From Castanea sativa (Eukaryota > Streptophyta > Magnoliopsida > Fagales > Fagaceae), in contig NC_134015.1 in assembly GCF_040712315.1 (NCBI RefSeq), positions 44,537,464 to 44,601,463 of the forward strand: 64,000 nucleotides of DNA, in the 5' to 3' direction. Position 1 is the stretch's first letter. Each line of letters opens with the position of its first letter. Below are positions 1 to 11,768 of this stretch, one piece after another. The notes beneath the pieces are model-generated. The model was not told the DNA's origin. It searched no databases and worked only from the letters and a program-made list of their open reading frames with translations. Made by a program: the position numbers and the translations under genes.

Positions 1-278
1 ACGCCTTTGATGAATGCCTCCATCAGGTCAGAGCTCTTCACCCTGATCTCGACGTGTCTTAGGTATCTCTGAATAACGTCGCCGAGACTCCGGCCAGGAC
101 CGTCGATCACGAAGAGGACACTGACAAAATTTTTGAGGACCCTATGCCCAACCTCTAGGATGGCGGAGAGGTGGTTCCTAAAGATGAGCAGGCCAAGTCC
201 ATTGAGGACAAGAACCGTCCTATTGGAAAGGAGGAAGAGCTAGAGAAGATTGTGGACGAAGGACCTCCTGTGGATTAG
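1..278 (+). pseudogene. C-terminal part of a degenerate ORF, antisense to the gypsy pol genes
   Basis: Read from position 2 on the + strand this is an open, acidic, coding-like stretch (ends EELEKIVDEGPPVD then TAG at 276-278) broken by two in-frame TAG codons near 60 and 159, both likely from CAG. I do not recognise a domain. It lies beyond integrase on the strand opposite pol, where some plant gypsy elements carry an extra antisense ORF. It could instead be the tail of a separate + strand retroelement ORF. The function is unknown. Confidence 0.45.
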
Positions 279-499
279 CCTTAGTTTTTGTAAACTTTTT
301 TTTTTCCATTGTGGAAATGATGTTGAGAACAATGGTTGTATAATTTTATCATTTCCCTTAACATTTTTGGCCTTTTAATTATAAGTTTATTTTCTTCCAT
401 TCTTATCTAAAAGATTGTAATCTTATACTCGTCGGCTTTGTAGGTTTTAGATCACTCGCTTTAGATTTATACTTTAGGAATGATCCGTCTCTTTTATAA
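279..499. other. AT-rich spacer, probably retroelement untranslated region
   Basis: Between the + strand ORF tail and the tandem repeat array there is T-rich sequence with no coding pattern. It may be the 3' untranslated region of the + strand ORF. No specific signal was identified. Confidence 0.3.
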
Positions 500-836
500 G
501 TGGGATGTACCCGTCCATATGAGGACTTGTATATAATTTCAAGGTATCCTTTGGGATTCCTTGCATCTGTCCAATCATGGACTTGTATAAATTTCAAAGC
601 ATCCCTTGGAATGTATCCGTCCCCTCATGGACGTTAATAAACTTCAATGTATCCCTTGGGATGCATCCGTCCACTTAAGAGCTTAAATAAGTTTCTAGGC
701 ATCCTTTGGGATGCATCTGTCCACTTAAGGACTAATAAATTTCAAGGCATCCCTTGGGATGCATCCGTCCACTTAAGTACTTAAATAAATTTCAAGGCAT
801 CCCTTGGGATGCATCCGTCCACTTAAGGACTTAATC
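500..836. repeat. Tandem repeat, about six units of roughly 55-60 bp
   Basis: The unit contains the core GGGATGCATCCGTCCACTTA followed by AGGACTTAATAAATTTCAAGG-like sequence. The last three units (about 660-836) are almost identical and the first three are diverged, so the array grew or was homogenised at its right end. It sits between the antisense ORF and integrase of the gypsy element. Confidence 0.8.
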
Positions 837-1034
837 GTATACGTGGTTTTGTAGTAATGTATATATGCGCATGGTATATCTGAATAACTCCTCTTATTAT
901 GATAAACACGTGTATAAGCCAAAAATTGTTCTGAAAAAATAAAAAGCTACCCTTTGGGCTAAAAAGTATTGTAGATAATAAAAAATATCTAGAAAGAAAT
1001 AAACTAGAAATAAGGAATGGTAGTCTATATGCCA

Positions 1035-2230
1035 TCGTCTACTGGTAGTATTTCGTTAGGTGCTTGGTGTTCCACGGATGATGCAACTTTTGTCTGTCAA
1101 GCGTTTCTAGATGATATGTGCCTTTTCTCTACCACTAAGTAATTCTGTAGGGTCCTTTCCAATTGGGTCATCGCTTCCCTTGGGAAGGATCTCTTGTAGC
1201 GCCCGTCACCTTCCTTAGGACGAAATCTCCAACTTGAAAATCTCTGTGTCTTACTCTGGAATTTTAGTGCTTAGCCATGAGGTCCTAGTATTGTGCTAAC
1301 CTTTATTCAGCTGTTGCTTTGACCTCATCCACTAGGTCCAGCTGTAGGCATATGGCTTTGTCGTTGCTACTCTCATCATGATTCTCCACCCTGTAACTTG
1401 TGAGTCTGTCCTCAACAAGGATAGCGGCCTCACTCCCGTACTCTAGTCGAAAGGGTGTTTATCCTGCAGGTGTTCTGGTAGTCATCCTGTATGCCCACAG
1501 TACACTTGGTAGCTCGTCTAACCATATGCCCTTTGCCCCCTCGAGCCGAGTCTTGATGATTTTAAGCAAGGATTAATTTGTGACCTCAACTTGTCCATTG
1601 GCTTGAGGGTGGGCAAGTGAGGAGTAGTGATTCTTGACCTCCAATTGTGAGCAAAAACCCCTGAATGACTCATTGTCGAACTGCTTTCCGTTGTCTGAGA
1701 CCAAGACTCTATAGATCTCGTACTTGCAGATGATATTTTTCCAGACGAAGCTTTGTACATTTTTCTCAATGACGGTGTGCAGGGCTTTAGCTTCCACCCA
1801 TTTGGTGAAGTAATCGAAACCGACCACTAGGAACTTCAGCTGTTTTATTGCAGTTGGGAATGGACCCATGATGTCTAACCCCCATTGAACAAAAGGCCAC
1901 AAGGCCGTCATCAGAGCGAGCTCTTCTGTTGGTTGTCTAATGATGTTGTTGAACATTTGACACTTATTGCAGGTTTTAACATAAGCTTGGGCATCCTTCT
2001 GCATGGTAGGCCAATAATATCCTGCTCATATCAGTTTATGCACTAATGACCACGATCCCGAATAGTTCCCACAATTTTCCTCATGAACTTCCCTCATGAT
2101 GTAATTTGCCTCTTTAGTTGTAAGGCATCTTAGGTACGGTCAGGAGAATCCTCTCTTATACATGATGTCTTTTATTAGGACGAACTGTGCCGCCTGGACC
2201 TTCAACTTTCTTGTGGCCTCTTTTTTGTCT
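1035..2230 (-). pseudogene. Ty3/gypsy integrase, degenerate
   Basis: The zinc-binding head is visible as EVHEENC...GYYWP...YVKTCNKCQ (about 2230-1940, His/His/Cys/Cys). The catalytic core follows with LDIMGPFP (first Asp), VSDNGKQFD (second Asp) and GQVEVTN (Glu), so the DDE residues are still present. A stop follows the Glu at 1573-1575. Downstream the frame is broken, although the tail resembling the usual pol C-terminus can be followed to about 1030. Integrase inserts the cDNA copy into host DNA; this copy cannot make a full protein. Confidence 0.8.
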
Positions 2231-2295
2231 GGTAGTGTATCATCTCTCAAATATGACACTATCAGTGTGGTTTAGTTGTCTCTCGAGCCTATTTC

Positions 2296-4098
2296 CTACA
2301 CGCTCACGTCATCTATCAAGGGCGAAATTTGAACAAAAGAAAGTACCTTACTAGAAACAAGCATGTGTTCTGCTGATGCTGCCTTGGCAAGACGGTCTGC
2401 TTGCTTGTTCACTTCCCCTGGGATTTGAACAACCTTGGTCTGAAGGTCGTTTACCCGCTTCCTTACTTGCTCGAGGTATTTCTTCATCCATTCACCTTTA
2501 CATTCGTAGTAGTCATTCACCTAACTTATGATCACCTGAAAATCGTAATAAACAACCATACTGGTGGTCCTTGTTGCTTTGGCTAGATCTAGTCTTGCCA
2601 CCAAGGCTTTGTACTCTGCCTCATTATTGGTCATAGTGAAATCGAGGCGAATCATGCACTTGATCTCGTCCCTTCTAGAGAGTGGATCACTATTCCTACT
2701 CTGCCAGCCTGCTTGTTAAACAATCTGTCCGTATGGATACTCCATTGAGGATGCTCTTCTGCCCCCTGGCCTTCCATATTGGTGAATTCTGCGATGAAAT
2801 CAGAAACTACCTGTCCCTTCATTGCAATTTGCAAGCGGTATTGTATATTAAATTCGCTTAACTCGATTTCCCACAGCACCATCTGTCTAACAACTTCAGG
2901 ATTACTTATTGCTCTCTATAGGGGCTTGTCTGCCAGGACGACCACTGTATGGGCCTAGAAATAAGGTTTAAGCTTACAAGTTGCGGTAACCAAGGCGAAG
3001 GCTAACTTTTCCATCGGGGGTACCTTTCCTCTACGCCTCAGAGTGCTTGGCTAGTGTAATACACAGGCTTCTGCACCCTTTCTTCTTCTCTGGTTAAGGC
3101 TGCACTGACCGCAACTAGGGAGACGACTAGGTAGAGAAATAGCTCCTCCCTAGGTTTGGAAGGACTTAGCAATGGCTGGGAAGAAAGGTATGCTTTTAAG
3201 TCCTCGAATGCTTCTTGACATTTGCTCGTCCATTCGAAGGATTTCTTCAACTTGCAGAAGAAAGGTAGGCACTTGTTTGTTGCCCTTGACACGAACCTGT
3301 TCAACGCCACTACCTTGCTGTTGAGACTTTGCACTTCTTTTATGTTCCTTGAGGGTGCCATCTCCATTATCACCCAGATCTCGTCTGGGTTGACTTCAAT
3401 GCCTCTTTGAGACACCATGAACCCTAGGAACTTTCCAGTAACTTTCCAGTTGTTACCCCAAATGTCCATTTGCTTGGATTGAGCTTCATGTTATAAGAGT
3501 GGGGGGTATCGAAGGTCTCCTTGAGGTTGTCCAAATGGTCATCTTCCTATCGACTTTTCACTAGCATGTCGTGCACGTAGACTTGGACATTCCTTCCAAT
3601 CTGATGTGCAAACATTTTGTTCATAAGCCTTTGATACGTTGCTCTCACGTTCTTGAGACCAAACAACATCACCTTGTAACAGAAAAGGCCTTGGCTAGTG
3701 ACAAACGAAATTTTCTCTTAATTAGCCTCGTCCAACTTGATTTGGTTGTAACCAGAAAAAGCATCCATAAAACTCAACAACTAGTGTCTCGCTATTGAGT
3801 CTACTAGGACATCGACCCACAGGAGTGGGTAGCTATCCTTAGGGCACGCCTTGTTTAAGTGCATAAAGTCTACACACATCCTCCACTTTATATTGACTTT
3901 CTTGACCATCACTACATTGGCTAGCCAGTTGGGATAGTATACCTCCCTGATGAATTCCGCATCCTGCAATTTGTAGACTTCTTTTGCTATAGCCTTGTCT
4001 CGCTCCTGGGCAAACATCCGCTTCTTCTGACAGATAAGGGTAAAGTAGAGTGATACATTCAACCTATGAGCCATGATTGAAGGGTCGATCCCAGACAT
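2296..4098 (-). pseudogene. Ty3/gypsy reverse transcriptase and RNase H, degenerate
   Basis: The N-terminal part carries AKEVYKLQDAEFIREVYYP and VDFMHLNKACPKDSYPL (about 4035-3830), typical of gypsy RT. The catalytic YVDD box reads YVHD (His codon at 3571-3573), so a metal-binding Asp is lost. GIEVNPDEI and the tether region follow (about 3400-3040), then RNase H fragments including KVVQIPGEVNKQADRLAKAAS near 2370-2430. There are in-frame stops at several points between 3780 and 2520. Non-functional. Confidence 0.82.
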
Positions 4099-4110
4099 GT
4101 CTTCGTGGCT

Positions 4111-4680
4111 TCAGGCAAAGACATCTTGGTTCTCTCTTAGGAATATTGTGATTGCTTGGCGAATGAGAGGACTGGCGAGGGTGCCAATCCTAGTTGTCCG
4201 CTTAGGTCTGGAGTTATCGAGAAGTATCTCCTCCAACCCTTCAACTGACTCTGTAACCGTCCGCTGCTCCTCTATACTCATAGTCTGTAAGTGGTTGTCC
4301 ATCTCTAATATCGCCATATAGCACTCGCGTGTTACCACTTGGTCTCCTCGTACCTCTCCTATACCGTATTCGGTGGGGAACTTGATCATCAGGTGATAAC
4401 TTGAAGTCACGGTCTTCCATGAATTAAGGGGAGGTCGGCCCAGTATGGAATTGTAAGCGGATGAGCAGTCAACGACAAGGAAAGTTACATTTTTAGTGAT
4501 CTGTTGAGGGTAATCTCCAATCGTCATGGGAAATGTGATTTCTCTGATGGGATATACTTTCGTTCCTCCGAACCCGACGAGTGGTGCATTGGTCAATACA
4601 AGCTATTCTTTCTCGATTCCCATTTGTTGGAATGTCGGGTAATAAAGGATATCAGTAAAGCTTCTATTATCAACCAGGAC
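4111..4680 (-). pseudogene. Ty3/gypsy aspartic-protease region, degenerate
   Basis: SSAYNSILGRPPLNSWK (about 4470-4420) is the ILGRP signature of the plant gypsy retropepsin region, preceded by the GFGGTKVYPIREITFP strand. The DS/TG catalytic motif upstream lies in a frame-broken stretch (about 4680-4600). Protease normally cuts the Gag-Pol polyprotein. The ORF at 4111-4596 is open but truncated. Confidence 0.72.
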
Positions 4681-5910
4681 TCAGTGAGTGTTGTAGTCCC
4701 CTACTCGTATGCTAACAACAAGTGCATCGTCGTGGGGGTGGTAGAGACATCGAGCATCTTTCTCCAAGAACCCAACTATAGGGTTGTCGACCAGTGCCAT
4801 CTTTGGAATGAAACCCGTCAACTGGATGTTCTGAACCATTCTAAGGTAGGTTTTACAAGCTTTCCTAGACGAGCCAGATGTTGCGGTGCCCTCTACAATC
4901 ATCCTTATGTCCCCTAAAGGTGGCCTGGGGTGCTCATTTTCACTTCTCCCAACCTGTTCTTGTGGTGGGTCAGTCCTTTCTTTACTGGTGAACTGTTGTA
5001 GTTTCCCCTGTCTAGTGAAGGCCTCGATCTTTTGCTTCAAGTCATAGCATTCAGATGTGTCGGGACTGTGATCCCGATGAAAACGATAATACTTGTCTCT
5101 TGACCTCTTGTTGGGATCTCCCTTCAACTTGCCAAGCCACTTCAAGGTTGTATCGTCCTTGATCTGCATCAGGACCTGATTTATCGGGGGAATCAATGGG
5201 GTGAAACCCGCAAACCTTCCCGTGGGCAGTTTGGAGTGTCTATCCTTCCGTTGGTCTCCGGTTTTGGTTGCCTTCCGTCCCTTATCCCGCCATGTATCTT
5301 CTTGACTTTCCCTCTTCTTGGGTTTTTCCTCTCAAGCCAATAGCGCGTCTTCTGTGTTCATGTACTTAGTGGCTCAATTAAGCACATCTGACATGCTCTT
5401 TGGGTCGTTTTTGTATAAGGAGAACAAAAGCTTCCCCTTTCGCAAGCCATTGGCGAATGCATCAACAAGTATCTTGTCATCGGCCTCATCTATCAAAAGG
5501 GCTTCTTTGTTGAAACATGCTATATAGGACCTCAGTGTCTCATCTTCTCATTTCTTAATGCTCATTAGGCACGTAATGGATTTCTTGTACCTATGCCCCC
5601 CTATGAAGTGTGATGCAAATTGTGCACTTAGCTCCTTGAAGGTACCAACAAAATTGAGCGTTAATATGCTGAACCATACCCTAGCGAGACCTTTCAATAT
5701 AGGTGGGAAAGCTAGGCACATGATCTCGTCTGCAACACCTTGTAAGTGCATGAGGGTTTTAAACAACTCCAAGTGATCCAAGGGATCCTTAGACCCGTCA
5801 TAGGCTTCTATCTGCAGCATGCAGAACTTTAGTGGAAGGGGGAACGAAGTGACGGGTGTAGTAAAGGGTGAGTTTGTCCGGTGGACCAGTTCATTGAGGT
5901 CGTTTAACAC
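4681..5910 (-). pseudogene. Ty3/gypsy gag, N-terminally deleted and frame-broken
   Basis: The retrotransposon-gag domain is clear: MLQIEAYDGSKDPLDHLE then LKGLARVWFS and FASHFIGGHRYKKS (5910-5548). The C-terminal nucleocapsid-like part at 5196-4681 has DKYYRFHRDHSPDTSECYDL, a degenerate Cys/His knuckle. Between them (about 5540-5200) frames change. The domain starts within a few bases of LTR-like sequence at about 5915, whereas intact relatives have a longer N-terminus, so an internal deletion joined LTR and gag. Confidence 0.82.
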
Positions 5911-5914
5911 CCGT

Positions 5915-6481
5915 CCCCTAAAGTTGGGAAAAATTATGCATACCTTGATTTGTGAGGGCTATGGGGTTTTTATAGTAGCGTAGGGCTAACCTTAATTTCT
6001 TGGTGGAGGGTGTATTTCCTTGTAGAGAAGACCCTTATTAATGCTCACAATTTACAGGATCCTTTCCTTGTAGGGATTCTTTCAATTGTAGTTGGGCGTA
6101 GAGTGCAAGACGTTTCCATACTAGGATTATTGGAGACCACTCGTGCCACGAAGGTGCCACGTAGATGCCACGAAGGTGGCACATGGCTTCAGCAGACCGT
6201 CTCGCTTAGATCCGTCTACCTTGAGGAATCCAACTGTCGTATCTCCTCTTTGTCCATTTTACAAGTTTGTCTACTTTAAGGAGTCTACCCATCGTATTTC
6301 CTATCCGTCCAGGTCGTGAACCCGTCCACTAGTTCTCTAGGATGACAAGATTGTCTCTCTTGGTGATTCCATCATTAATGTCTGCTCTCGTTATTTTTGT
6401 TCGTCTGCTTAGAGATTTTATCCTTATCACAATTGCATTTTGTCAAAAAATTAGCCAATTACACAAAATATGACCCTAACA
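5915..6481 (-). repeat. 5' LTR of the gypsy element
   Basis: On the minus strand it starts TGTTAGGGTCATATTTTGTG at 6481. A TATA box TATAAAAACC lies at 5974-5965. The block 5930-6130 matches 55370-55560 and 62750-62960, which are other LTR fragments in the same orientation. The U5 end is cut off at about 5915. Confidence 0.75.
5965..5974 (-). promoter_or_regulatory. LTR TATA box
   Basis: TATAAAAACC on the minus strand, at the same place in the LTR as TATAAAACC at 55419-55411 and TATAAATACC near 62791-62782. The position is upstream of gag in the right orientation. Confidence 0.55.
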
Positions 6482-8060
6482 CATCGTTCCACCAATCTTC
6501 CATATGTGTTACTCTCAAATGTTCTTAATACAAACTACATCTTCAAATATTCAAGTACCTTTGCATGATCAAAATAAGCTTCTAGTTATACATGTTAATG
6601 GTTATTATGCGTGGATAGAGGATGTTCCATCACAATTTCATAATGTACTGATGATTGACTTTGGCTAAATTTTTTAATAAAATTTCGAAGTATTCATTCT
6701 AAAAATAAAAATAAAAAGTTCTTGATACAAACTACACCTTAAAATAATATTCAAGTACCTTTGCATGATCGAAATAAACTTCTAGATCAAGGATCCAATT
6801 TATGAAGTATTCTTTGTATGATACCCCCATCAATGAATAGAATATCACTAAAATTACGATCTTAGAGCAATCACATCAGTGGTTGCAAAAGATTCCGTCT
6901 ATTTTACACAAAAAACCTACTTTTTCTATTTTGCACAACCAATATTACAAAACACCCACATCAGTCCATCTATACACTATATTTTATAAATAATATTTTT
7001 ATATTCTTTTTTTAATATTATTTTATCTACCCGATTTTTTTTCCAATACTTTCTCTTCTTTCTTCTTCTTTCTTCTTCCTTATCTCTACCATTTCCTCTT
7101 TCTTTTCTTCCTCTTCTTTCTTCTTCTTTCTCTCATAGTCAAAACCCAAAAGCACCAGAGCAAGAACTCCATCAACACCACAGCCATCACAAGCACCACA
7201 ACACCTCTCCAATCCACTAATCTCTGTCAACCCACAAAACTAATTGCCATCAACATCGATCTCCATCAACCCATCACAAGCACTCCATCAACACCGATCT
7301 CCGTCAACCCATCACTGATATCCATCAAAACTGATCTCCATTAACACCAATCCACATCAACCCATCACTGATCTCCATCAACACTGATCCACATCACCGA
7401 TCCAAATCGCCTCTCCAATCCACGATCCATAATCATCGATCACCGATCCAACGATTTTGTTCTAATGGTTGATTTTGTTGTTGTTTTTATGGTTGATTTT
7501 TTATTTTGTGTCTGTGGGAGTGTGTGTATCAGAGGGAGAAAGAACATGATGAGGGAGGGTTAGTTTTGCAAATGGAGAATAGAGAGAAAAAAAAGGAGCG
7601 AATCAGAAATTATTAAAATATTATATGCACATGCTACAATAACCGTGTATATATGTATACTTACTGTTCATTTGCAAGACCATTGTGTATATTTAGACAT
7701 TTTCATAAAGACTGATGTGGAGGGTTTTTAGGTTAAAATGTACAAAATTGAGCACTTTTTGTATTTTACACATTTTTGCAGCCATTGATGTGGTTGCTCT
7801 TACAGGCTGAGAGGTCGGCTACAAGAATAGTCTTTGGCACATATATCCTAACATCATCACAGTCACTTTTGGCTTTAAACCAAGAACAATGAGATAATCA
7901 TGAATCTCTTGAACTCGTAGGTCATCATCTCCTTATGAGCTTGATTGCTTGAATCTTTGTCGTGAAGGCTTGCACCCCATGATCACTATCAATAGGGTGG
8001 TCGCTTTCACTGTCACCTTTTGTCACACATTCATAGTATTATTTAGAAACATAATAAATT
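6482..8060 (-). other. Unidentified decayed sequence, coding-like in parts, split by a MITE
   Basis: Leaving out the 6865-7799 insertion, the minus strand reads stretches such as VQEIHDYLIVLGLKPKVTV (around 7920-7850) and DRNFSDILFIDGGIIQRILH (around 6860-6800) separated by stops. I do not recognise the family. A direct repeat of about 65 bp occurs at about 6518-6585 and 6715-6786. It may be a pseudogene fragment. Confidence 0.3.
6865..7799. mobile_element. Non-autonomous PIF/Harbinger element (Tourist-like), 935 bp
   Basis: Terminal inverted repeats are GAGCAATCACATCAGTGG at the left and the reverse complement of CCATTGATGTGGTTGCTC at the right. The 3-bp duplication TTA (6862-6864 and 7800-7802) fits the TWA target of the superfamily. 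The inside is CT/CA-rich on the left and GA-rich on the right and has no ORF of note. Confidence 0.85.
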
Positions 8061-9245
8061 TGAATTAAGTATTTTTATATTTTCATTGAAGACATGCAAA
8101 TTCAAGTATCTAATTTAGGAAAAAATAATAAAAAGACTAAATTAGCTTCTATGTAAATATTTAAAAAGAAAATGATAGTCAGAGGGGTGGACGACATCTT
8201 ACAATTAAATAATGGGGTTTTCACACAAAGGTCGTCGTAAAACTTCACTCAAAAGTGTGGAGAACTTTAAAGGGGAGAGTGAGACAAGTTATGCCACACA
8301 TAACACAACACACGCTTGTAAATAATGAGAAACAATTACTCATCTTATTAGATCCTTTAAATTAAAAAATAATGATACATATTCAATAATTTTCATACCA
8401 TTTTTCAAGAAATGCACACAACACACTCTTGTAAACAATGTGAAGCAATTACCCATCTTATTAGATCCTTTAAATTAGAAAAATGATACATATTCAATAA
8501 TTTTCATACTATTTTTCAAGAAATGTTATGTCCATAACATTCACAGCAAATTCTAAATGACAGGTTATTATTGGCTTTTAGTGATGGGCAAAAAAATCAA
8601 TTTATGTGATGAGATTCAAATTAAAAATAGTAATAAATTACCAACTATAATTTATTGTGAATATATTGTGATGTAGTCACTGTTTTAAAAATCGAACTGG
8701 ACCGGACCGGACCAAATCAGTCGGTTCAGCAATCGAATTGGACATGGAACCGGTCTAGCAGAAATTGAGAAACTAGTAAAAAAATTGGTCAAGAACCGAG
8801 AAAAATCGAGAATCAGTCCATTTTCCAATTCCAAGAAACTGTTGGATCTGTTTGGTGCTGGGTTGATCCACCATTGTCTCAATCTTCCTAATGCCCAATC
8901 GACCATATAACTATTACTTTATGATGACAATTGTCAAACCCCCTGCTCCTCTGGACATAGCACCAAAATGGAGGTGGGTGTATTCTCGTTTTTGCCATGG
9001 AATTACAAACTCTCAGGATGGAGAATTGTTGCTGCTACTCCTGTGTCAAACAAGGCTCTGTTTGTCCCTCTTTACTCTCTCGTATAGTTATAGTAATATA
9101 TGCCATTAATAAGTTCCATTAATAAGTTTCCATGAGATGCCCAATCCCCTAATTGGACATGATGACCAATTTCTTGTTAAAAAAAAAGAGTTTATGATTA
9201 TAACAATAAAAAATCAGAAAATAAAATAAAACCCCAAAGTCCCTA
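8061..9245. other. Gene-free AT-rich DNA with MITE remnants
   Basis: A direct repeat of about 80 bp containing CTTATTAGATCCTTTAAATTA lies near 8341 and again near 8457. From 8519 to about 8680 the sequence resembles one side of the MITE at 60374-60541 (AAATGTTATG...TTTATTGTGAA). From 8679 a CCGGACCGGACC-rich stretch resembles the MITE at 43352-43510. No gene is supported. Confidence 0.4.
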
Positions 9246-9630
9246 AGGCCTCATTTCGAAGGGAGGGATAGAATGTAATAGAAAGAAATGAAAAGAATAA
9301 TTTTAAAATATTCTTTCCTTCCCTTATTTGGGAGTATTAAAAAAGGGAATAGAAAGTTCATTCCCTTATTTTAGAGTTTAATAGAATGGGTAAGAGGGAA
9401 CACTTAATCCTCTTTATTCCCTTAAAACCTCAAATTTTCATTCCCCCTAAAATTGGGAGGAATGTGAGGGAATAAAAATAGATTTAATGAATTTTTTTAC
9501 TAAAACTCTCAAAATACCCCTATATATTCAACCATTTATTTTAAAATATAAAGTCTAATAGTAATATTGTCATTAAATGATTCAATTTCATTTCCTCTAC
9601 GTTACTCTAGACAAGATTACTTAGAGCATT
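9246..9630. repeat. AT-rich MITE-like repeat with GGGAATAGA/TTCATTCCC motifs
   Basis: Alternating motifs such as GAATAGAAAG and CATTCCCCCTAAAATTGGG make the stretch self-complementary. No clean ends or duplications were found, so the class is uncertain. Confidence 0.35.
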
Positions 9631-9631
9631 C

Positions 9632-11298
9632 TCATCAGCTGTTTCATAAAAAATGTCATTTTAACACATCAAAAACCTACTTTATTATTTTACCACATAA
9701 TTTTACAATATCACATTCTTAGATATTTTATCCTTTAATCTATACATTAAAATAATATTTACTACACATTAAAATAATATATTAACTCCTCCCTACTACC
9801 ATCATCATCATCAACAACGGCACAATCACCACTGCCGCAACACCACCAACAACCACCACCGGCACAAACCCACATCCACCAACACCACCTTAAAAAAAAA
9901 AAAAAAAAAAAATCACCGCATTCACAAACCTCAAAACCCATCCAAAATCAAACAAACCCACAACCAACACTGCCGCAACAATGTTACAATGGCCACCAAC
10001 AACCACTGCCACTGCCACAACAACACCAACAGCCACCACCGGCACAAACCCACATCCACCAACAACACCTTATTAAAAAAAAAAAACCACAACAACCCAA
10101 AAAATAACTCCACCACCACCCACAATCACTTGAAGCCCACAACCAAAAAAAAAAAAAAAAGAGCCCAAACTTACATGCGGTTGTGAGGCCAAACTCCATG
10201 GCAACGACCGATCTCAATCAAGGCCGACCCTAGGCTTAGGCCATTTAGGCAATCACTTAAAGCCCCCTACTAGATAAAGGCCCCAAATTTTGGGGCAAAA
10301 ATTGAGATATATTTTTTTAAAATATTTTTTTTGAGATATAGGAAAAAAATTAGTTTTATATTTTTCTTCTATTTTTAAGAAGTACTAAAGAATTGAGTAA
10401 TGCTAAAGATATTACAATTTTAAATACATAGGGCTTACAAATATGTGTCACTAATTACAAGAAATAATTTAAATAGGAAAATACTATAAATTATACTTTA
10501 AAACTTTTATACAAATTGATGTGACAATTAATATGATTTGTAGACGTAACAACCTATTAAATGCATTTTCAAATTACTGATTGATACATCTTTATAAGCA
10601 TCATGTTGTAAAATTTATAATATCTCTAACATCATTCATTCAAATATTTGTTTATTAGCTATCAAAAAAAAAAAATTGTTTATTATCTTCTTGAAGTGTC
10701 ATTAATCACATTCATTGTTCAACATTTGTACTTTTTTTTAGTAAAATTTGTTATAGTTTTAGCATTTCTTCTTTTTCAAAAAAAAAACATATTACAAGAT
10801 AAAAAGAATGCATTTTTGTTATATAAAAATTATGATACTGAAAACTAGTTAAATATTATTTAATTAATAACAAAAATGCCCCATTTAAATATATCACCTT
10901 AGGCTTCAAAGTTTGTTGGGCTGCCCCTATACTCAATGGCAACGGTCTAGGCAGAGAAAAAAATAAGAAAGAGAGAGAGTGACTAGGAAAAAAGAGAGAC
11001 AGAGACAGAGAGGCTCAGAGAAAGTGATAGAAAAAAGCAAAAAAGAGAGGAAAAAAAGAAAAAAACAGAGAGGTAAAGCTTCTGGAGAAAGAAGAAGAAA
11101 AAGGGAAAAGAAAGTGACAAAGATGAAGGAGTGGCGGAGAAGAAAGAAGAAAAAGAAAAAGAAAGAGAAAGAGAAAAAGAGAGAAGAGAGAAAGTCATAA
11201 AGGATAAAAGAGAAAATGAATAAAAAATTATATATGTTTTTTTAGCCTATATTGTAGCATTTTTCAAAATTTTGAGATATTTGACACATCTCATTATA
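9632..11298. mobile_element. Probable decayed Harbinger-type element, interrupted
   Basis: The left end TTA|GAGCATTCTCATCAGC resembles the Harbinger ends elsewhere in the window. Inside are near-duplicate CAC-rich stretches (about 9835-9885 and 10015-10065) and a GA-rich part (10960-11220), the same layout as the 6865-7799 element. The right end is not clear; it may lie beyond the Helitron pair, near 12334. A 729-bp block at 10207-10935 is flanked by ATGGCAACG on both sides and looks like a later insertion. Confidence 0.4.
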
Positions 11299-11768
11299 TC
11301 TATATATATTAAGAGGATTTAGAAAGTTAGTTTTTTTTTTTTTTTGTCATAAATACCCCTAAATTAATTAACCAACAATTTAAAAATGAGGTTAAAATAG
11401 TAAATTGGCAAAAGAAATTTAGTTATTACTTTTTTAATTGTCAAAAATACCCCTACCTAAAACTTAAAAATGGGGTTAAAATAGTAAATTGACAAAAATA
11501 ATAAATTCTTATATTTCCTACTTTCACGTTGATTTAAATCCCTACATCTACTCACTAACTCCCTACAAATAGGATCACTCTTTTGTTAGTTTTAAAACTC
11601 TTCCAATTTACAAAATTCACCCCACGTATTCACACTCTTAGATTTTTTTTTTTTTTTTTTTTTGGAAAAAGTAGAAATTTCAAATTATAATATATGCAAA
11701 TTATTAATCTTTACCAAAAAAATAGAAGAGCCTCAGAACACGCGCGTGAGCGTGTGCTTAGAGGCTAG
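11299..11768 (+). mobile_element. Short Helitron-like unit, copy 1
   Basis: It starts TCTATATATATTAAGAGG and ends in a GC-rich hairpin (ACACGCGCGTGAGCGTGTG), then a short spacer and CTAG, like a Helitron 3' end (hairpin then CTRR). There is no coding capacity. Copy 2 follows directly. Confidence 0.6.

Larger units (their letters stand above)
1..6481 (-). mobile_element. Ty3/gypsy LTR retrotransposon, degenerate, 5' LTR present, 3' end outside window
   Basis: On the minus strand the order is LTR (6481 to about 5915), gag, protease, reverse transcriptase/RNase H, integrase, which is the Ty3/gypsy order. The LTR begins TGTTAGGGTC on its own strand. Gag begins almost at the LTR, so the end of the LTR, the primer-binding site and the gag N-terminus appear to be deleted. 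Stops and frame changes interrupt every domain. The 3' LTR is not seen; it would lie before position 1. The adjacent CATCG at 6482-6486 should be the target duplication if the element inserted cleanly. Confidence 0.85.

Noticed and set aside
10207..10935. 729-bp block flanked by ATGGCAACG on both sides
   Set aside because: The direct repeats are real, but no inverted ends, tail or coding sequence support a class, so it is mentioned only within the surrounding element.
10979..11200. Lys/Arg/Glu-rich ORF on + and its Ser/Phe-rich mirror on -
   Set aside because: Produced by a GA-rich simple-sequence tract; no codon structure or domain.
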